DNA of 64,000 nt. Source: Sanderia malayensis. Lineage: Eukaryota; Cnidaria; Scyphozoa; Semaeostomeae; Pelagiidae. Below, one piece after another: positions 57,760 to 64,000 of this stretch. The translations under genes were made by a program, and so were the position numbers. Position 1 is the first letter of the stretch. Each line of letters starts with the position of its first letter. The DNA is taken from the NCBI GenBank assembly GCA_013076295.1, contig RQOL01000532.1, forward strand, positions 496,001 to 560,000. The letters are read 5' to 3'. Under the pieces are notes generated by a model. The model had not been told where the DNA came from. It searched no databases and worked only from the letters and a program-made list of their open reading frames with translations.

Positions 57760-60700
57760 CATTTAAAAAACAAGTTTCTTATTCAATTTCAGTAAACCAA
57801 AATTGTACTTTCCACCAACTTTGATGCAATCTGAACGAGTTTGAAAAAATGCATATTGGCCCCTTTTACCCCGTTTTATGCCCTAAAAACATGAACATTT
57901 CAAAAACCAGTTTCATATTCAAAATCCTCACACCAAATTTGTAGGTTCCACATAGTTTGATGCAAATTGCAGGAGTTTGCAAAATTGCATGAAAAGTGAG
58001 AAGTCATCAAAAGTGGGAAGTCATCATACCAAAATTGTACTTTCCACAAAATTTGATGCAAATTGAAAGAGTTTGAAAAATTTCATATTGCCCGCTTTTA
58101 CCCCGTTTAATTCCCCCAAAACATTAACATTTTAAAAATCAAGTTTCTTATTCAATTTCAGTACACGGAAATTGTACTTTCCACCAAAATTGATGCAAAT
58201 TGGACGAGTTTGAAAAATAGCATATTGCCCCCTTTTACCCCGTTTTATTCCCCTAAAACATTAATATTTTAAAAAACAAGTTTCTTGTTCAATTTCAGTA
58301 CACCGAAATTGTACTTTCCACCAATTTTGATGCAATCTGAACGAGTTTGAAAAAATGCATATTGGCCCCTTTTACCCCGCTGATGCCCTAAAAACATGAA
58401 AATTTCAAACAGCAGTTTCATATTCAAAATCAAAAAAACCAAATTTGTACTTTCAACATGGTTTGATGCAAATTGCAGGGGTTTGCAAAATTGCATGAAA
58501 ACAGGGAAGTCATCAAAAGTGGGAAGTGGGAAGTCAGGAAAAAGTGGGAAGTCATCAAAAGTGGGAAGTCATCAAAAGTGGAAGGTGGGTTGTCAAGAAA
58601 TTGTGGGAAGTCATCAAAAGTGGAAAGTGGGGAGTCATCATACCAAACTTGTACTTTCCACAAAATTTCATTCAAATTGAACGAGTTTGAAAAAATGCAT
58701 ATTGCCCCCCTTTTACCCCGTTGTATTCCCTGAAAACGTGAAAATTTCAAAAACCAGTCTCATATTCCCATTCAGCGCACCAAATTTGAACTTTCAACAA
58801 AATTTCAGGCAACTTGAAAGAGTTTATAAAATTGCATCAAAAGTGGGAAGTCATCAAAAGGGGGAAATGGGAAGTCAGGAAAAAGCGGGAAGTCATCAAC
58901 AGTGGGAAGTCATCATACCTAAATTGTAATTTCCACAAAATTTGATGCAAATTGAACGAGTTTGAAAAATTGCATATTGCCCGCTTTTACCCCGTTTTAT
59001 TACCCCAAAACACTAACATTTTAAAAAACAAGTTTCATATTCAAATTCAGCACTCCGAAATTGTACTTGCAACCAAATTTGATGCAATCTGAACGAGTTT
59101 GAAAAAATGCATATTGGCCCCATTTACTCCGTTTTATGCCCTCAAAACATGAAAAATTCAAAAACCAGTTTCATATTCAAATTCAGCACACCAAATTTGT
59201 ACCTTCCACAAGGTTTGATGGAAATTGCAGGACTTTGAAAAACTGCATGAAAAGTGGGAAGTCATCAAAAGTGGGAAATGGGAAGTCAGGAAAAAGTGGA
59301 AAGTCATCAAAAGTGGGAAGTCATCAAAAGCGGAAAGTGGGAAGTCAAGAAAAAGTGGGAAGTCAGCAAATGTAGGAAGTCATCATACCGAAATTGTACT
59401 TTGCACCAATTTTGATGCAAAATGAACGAATTTGAAAATTTGCGTTTTGCCCCCTTTTGCCCAGTTTTATGCCCTCAAAACATGAAAATTTCAAAAACTG
59501 GTTTCATATGCAAATGCAGCACACCAATTTTGTATTTTCCACAAAATTTGATGCAAATTGCCGTAGTTTGCAAAAATGCATGAAAAGTGGGAAGTCATCA
59601 AAAGTGGGAAGTGGGAAGTCACGAAAAAGTGGGAAGCCATCAAAAGTGGGAAGTCATCAAAAGCGGAAAATGGGAAGTCAAGAAAAAGTGGGAAGTCAGC
59701 AAATGTGGGAAGTCATCATACCAAAATTGTACTTTCCACAAAATTTGATGCAAATTGAACGAGTTTGAAGAATTTCATATTGCCCGCTTTTACCCCGTTT
59801 AATTCCCCCAAAACATTAACATTTTAAAAATCAAGTTTCTTATTCAATTTCAGTACACGGAAATTGTACTTTCCACCAAAATTGAAGCAAATTGGACGAG
59901 TTTGAAAAATGGCATATTGCCCCCTTTTACCCCGTTTTATTCCCCTGAAACATTAATATTTTAAAAAACAAGTTTCTTGTTCAATTTCAGTACACCGAAA
60001 TTGTACTTTCAACCAATTTTGATGCAATCTGAACGAGTTTGAAAAAATGCATATTGGCCCCTTTTACCCTGCTGATGCCCTAAAAACATGAAAATTTCAA
60101 ACAGCAGTGTCATATTCAAAATCAACACACCAAATTTGTTCTTTCAACATGGTTTGATGCAAATTGCAGGGGTTTGCAAAATTGCATGAAAACTGGGAAG
60201 TCATCAAAAGTGGGAAGTGGGAAGTCATCATACCAAAATTGTACTTTCCACAAATATTGATGCAAATTGAACAAGTTTGAAGAATTGCATATTGCCCGCT
60301 TTTACCCCGTTTAATTCCCCCAGAACATTAACATTTTAAAAATCAAGTTTCTTATTCAATTTCAGTACACGGAAATTGTACTTTCCACCAAAATTGATGC
60401 AACTTGGACGAGTTTAAAAAATGGCATATTGCCCCCTTTTACCCCGTTTTATTCCAATGAAACATTAATATTTTAAAAAACAAGTTTCTTATTCAATTTC
60501 AGTAAACCAAAATTGTACTTTCGACCAACTTTGATGCAATCTGAACGAGTTTGAAAAAATGCATATTGGCCCCTTTTACCCCGCTTATGCCCTAAAAACC
60601 TGAAAATTTCAAACAGCAATTTCGTATTCAAGATCAACACACCAAATTTGTACTTTCCACAAGGTTTGATGCAAATTGCAGGGGTTTGCGAAATTGCATG

Positions 60701-63700
60701 AAAACTGGGAAGTCATCAAAAGTGGGAAGTGGGAAGTCAGGAAAAAGTGGGAAGTCATCAAAAGTGGGAAGTCATCAAAATTGGAAGGTGGGATGTCAAG
60801 AAAAAGTGGGAAGTCATCAAAAGTGAAAAGTGGGAAGACATCATACCAAACTTGTACTTTCCACAAAATTTCATTCAAATTGAACGAGTTTGAAAATTTG
60901 CATATTGCACCCTTTTACCCCGTTTGATTCCAATGAAACATTTAAAAAACACGTTTCTTATTCAATTTCAGTAAACCAAAATTGTACTTTCCACCAACTT
61001 TGATGCAATCTGAACGAGTTTGAAAAAATGCATATTGGCCCCTTTTACCCCGTTTTATGCCCTAAGAACATGAACATTTCAAAAACCAGTTTCATATTCA
61101 AAATCATCACACCAAATTTGTACGTTCCACATAGTTTGATGCAAATTGCAGGAGTTTGCAAAATTGCATGAAAAGTGAGAAGTCATCAAAAGTGGGAAGT
61201 CATCATACCAAAATTGTACTTTCCACAAAATTTGATGCAAATTGAACGAGTTTGAAGAATTTCATATTGCCCGCTTTTACCCCGTTTAATTCCCCCAAAA
61301 CATCAACATTTTAAAAATCAAGTTTCTTATTCAATTTCAGTACACGGAAATTGCACTTTCCACCAAAATTGATGCAAGTTGGACGAGTTTGAAAAATGGC
61401 ATATTGCCCCCTTTTACCCCGGTTTATTCCCCTAAAACATTAATTTTTTAAAAAACAAGTTTCTTGTTCAATTTCAGTACACCGAAATTGTACTTTCCAC
61501 CAATTTTGATGCAATCTGAACGAGTTTGAAAAAATGCATATTGGCACCTTTTACCCCGCTGATGCCCTAAAAACATGAAAATTTCAAACAGCAGTTTCAT
61601 ATTCAAAATCAACACACCAAATTTGTACTTTCAACATGGCTTGATGTAAATTGCAGGGGTTTGCAAAATTGCATGAAAACTGGGAAGTCATCAAAAGTGG
61701 GAAGTCATCAAAAGCGGAAAGTGGGAAGTCAAGAAAAAGTCGGAAGTCAGCAAATGTAGGAAGTCATCATACCGAAATTGTACTTTGCACCAATTTTGAT
61801 GCAAAATGAACGAATTTGAAAAATTGCGTTTTGCCCCCTTTTGCCCAGTTTTATGCCCTCAAAACATGAAAATTTCAAAAACTGGTTTCATATGCAAATG
61901 CAGCACACCAATTTTGTATTTTCCACAAAATTTGATGCAAATTGCCGTAGTTTGCAAAAATGCATGAAAAGTGGGAAGTCATCAAAAGTGGGAAGTGGGA
62001 AGTCACGAAAAGGTGGGAAGCCATCAAAAGTGGGAAGTCATCAAAAGCGGAAAATGGGAAGTCAAGAAAAAGTGGGAAGTCAGCAAATGTGGGAAGTCAT
62101 TATACCAAAATTGTACTTTCCACAAATATTGATGCAAATTGAACAAGTTTGAAGAATTGCATATTGCCCGCTTTTACCCCGTTTAATTCCCCCAGAACAT
62201 TAACATTTTCAAAATCAAGTTTCTTATTCAATTCCAGTACACGGAAATTGTACTTTCCACCAAAATTGATACAACTTGGACGAGTTTAAAAAATGGCATA
62301 TTGCCCCCTTTTACCCCGTTTTATTCCCCTGAAACATTAATATTTTAAAAAACAAGTTTCTTATTCAATTTCAGTACACCGAAATTGTACTTTCCACCAA
62401 TTTTTATGCAATCTGAACGAGTTTGAAAAAATGCATATTGGCCCCCTTTACCCCGCTTATGCCCTAAAAACATGAAAATATCAAACAGCAATTTCGTATT
62501 CAAGATCAACACACCAAATTTGTACTTTCCACAAGGTTTGGTGCAAATTGCAGGGGTTTTCAAAATTGCATGAAAACTGGGAAGTCATCAAAAGTGGGAA
62601 GTGGGAAGTCACGAAAAAGTGGGAAGCCACCAAAAGTGGGAAGTCATCAAAAGCGGAAAGTGGGAAGTCAAGAAAAAGTGGGAAGACATGAAAAGTGGAA
62701 AGTGGGAAGTCAAGAAAAAGTGGGAAGTCAGCAAATGCAGGAAGTCATCATACCGAAATGGTACTTTGCACCAATTTTGATGCAAAATGAACGAATTTGA
62801 AAAATTGCATTTTGTCCCCTTTTGCCCAATTTTATGCCCTCAAAACATGAAAATTTCAAAAACCAGTTTCATATTCAAATTCAGCACAACAAATTTGTAC
62901 TTTCCACAAAATTTGATGTAAATTGAAGGAGTTTGACAAATTGCATCAAAAGTGGGAATTCATTAAAGTGGGAAGTGGGAGGTTGAGGAAAAGTGGGAAG
63001 TCAGCAAAAATGGGAAGTCATCATACCAAACTTGTACTTTCCACAAGGTTAGATGGATTCACAAAATTTGATGCAAATTGAACAAGTTTGAAGAATTGCA
63101 TATTGACCGCTTTTACCCCGTTTAATTCCCCCAGAACATTAACATTTTAAAAATCAAGTTTCTTATTCAATTTCAATACACGGAAATTGTACTTTCCACC
63201 AAAATTGATGCAACTTGGACGAGTTTAAAAAATGGCATATTGCCCCCTTTTACCCCGTTTTATTCCCCTGAAACATTAATATTTTAAAAAACAAGTTTCT
63301 TATTCAATTTCAGTACACCGAAATTGTACTTTCCACCAATTTTTATGCAATCTGAACGAGTTTGAAAAAATGCATATTGGCCCCTTTTACCCCGCTTATG
63401 CCCTAAAAACATGAAAATTTCAAACAGCAATTTCGTATTCAAGATCAACACACCAAATTTGTACTTTCCACAAGGTTTGGTGCAAATTGCAGGGGTTTTC
63501 AAAATTGCATGAAAACTGGGAAGTCATCAAAAGTGGGAAGTGGGAAGTCACGAAAAAGTGGGAAGCCACCAAAAGTGGGAAGTCATCAAAAGCGGAAAGT
63601 GGGAAGTCAAGAAAAAGTGGGAAGACATGAAAAGTGGAAAGTGGGAAGTCATCATACCAAACTTGTACTTTCCACAAAATTTCATTCAAATTGAACGAGT

Positions 63701-64000
63701 TTGAAGAATTGCATATTGCCCGCTTTTACCCCGTTTAATTCCCCCAGAACATTAACATTTTAAAAATCAAGTTTCTTATTCAATTTCAGTACACGGAAAT
63801 TGTACTTTCCACCAAAATTGATGCAACTTGGACGAGTTTAAAAGATGGCATATAGCCCCCTTTTACCCCATTTTATTCCCCTGAAACATTAATATTTTAA
63901 AAAACAAGTTTCTTATTCAATTTCAGTACACGGAAATTGTACTTTCCACCAAAATTGATGCAAATTGGACGAGTTTGAAAATTGGCATTTTGCCCCCTTT
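57760..64000. repeat. Satellite array segment 4 with higher-order structure
   Basis: Uninterrupted array to the window edge. The landmark CATATTG recurs at 63099, 63236 and 63373, giving a 137-bp monomer. Monomers alternate between types that differ in GTACACCGAAATTG, CAACACACCAAATT or ACACGGAAATTG blocks. Blocks of several monomers plus minisatellite are themselves repeated: 59457-59768 recurs at 61841-62152 (offset 2384 bp), and 62345-62800 recurs from 63284 (offset 939 bp). Open frames on both strands are by-products of the repeat. Confidence 0.94.

Noticed and set aside
53961..62152. Long open frames in the satellite on both strands (Lys/Gly/Ser-rich, e.g. KSSKVGSHQK repeats)
   Set aside because: The frames follow the 17-bp and 137-bp repeats, occur on both strands, start and stop at monomer boundaries and show no splice or start context. 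They are by-products of low-stop repeat sequence.
39862..64000. Repeat-spacer look resembling a CRISPR array
   Set aside because: Repeats are about 137 bp and imperfect, with no unique equal-length spacers and no cas genes, in an intron-containing eukaryotic region.

Overview
This is a eukaryotic nuclear window: AT-rich, intron-containing, with short exons on canonical GT-AG borders. The mixture of Ty3/gypsy, copia, Penelope-like, Merlin, TTAA-target, hAT-type MITE and Mutator-like elements around one well-conserved gene suggests an early-branching metazoan, most likely a cnidarian. That assignment is inference; no rRNA or mitochondrial marker is present.

Layout. 1-2.9 kb: gypsy relic and non-coding DNA. 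2.9-8.0 kb: Ty3/gypsy element (gypsy-1) whose two 230-bp LTRs look identical although its coding region is broken. 8.2-18.5 kb: relics, namely direct repeats with palindromic cores, a Merlin transposase fragment, a remnant of an EEADTR/GCDTT transposon-associated family, a 1.1-kb non-autonomous DNA element, a large imperfect palindrome made of two head-to-head TTAA-type elements, an 87-bp tandem repeat and a 3' Penelope-like fragment with GIY-YIG. 19.1-32.4 kb: the host gene island, both genes on the + strand. The first is a predicted 248-aa single-pass membrane protein with a tyrosine-motif-rich tail. The second is a 13-exon, 885-aa ataxin-7 homologue (SAGA deubiquitinase-module subunit) with a C-terminal glutamine tract. 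34.4-39.9 kb: a TTAA MITE, another EEADTR/GCDTT relic, a gypsy integrase fragment and a copia relic carrying a nested insertion.

39.9-64 kb: a compound satellite locus. Its basic monomer is about 137 bp and is interspersed with variable arrays of a 17-bp unit (GTGGGAAGTCATCAAAA). The array contributes about 13 kb and runs off the window. It hosts three large insertions. One is a foldback element with TIRs of about 440 bp that itself holds an 880-bp insertion with an 88-bp tandem. The second is a chromodomain Ty3/gypsy element (gypsy-2), with a textbook A AAA AAC -1 frameshift site at gag/pol and an 8-bp-TSD MITE inside pol. The third is an intact Mutator-like transposon with a 596-aa transposase and a palindromic left terminus.

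The strongest leads are the SH2-docking-type membrane protein, the satellite with its nested elements, the intact transposon with palindromic end, the gypsy-2 frameshift signal, and ataxin-7 with polyQ near its C terminus. Gene models are hand-spliced from reading-phase continuity; transcripts would be decisive.
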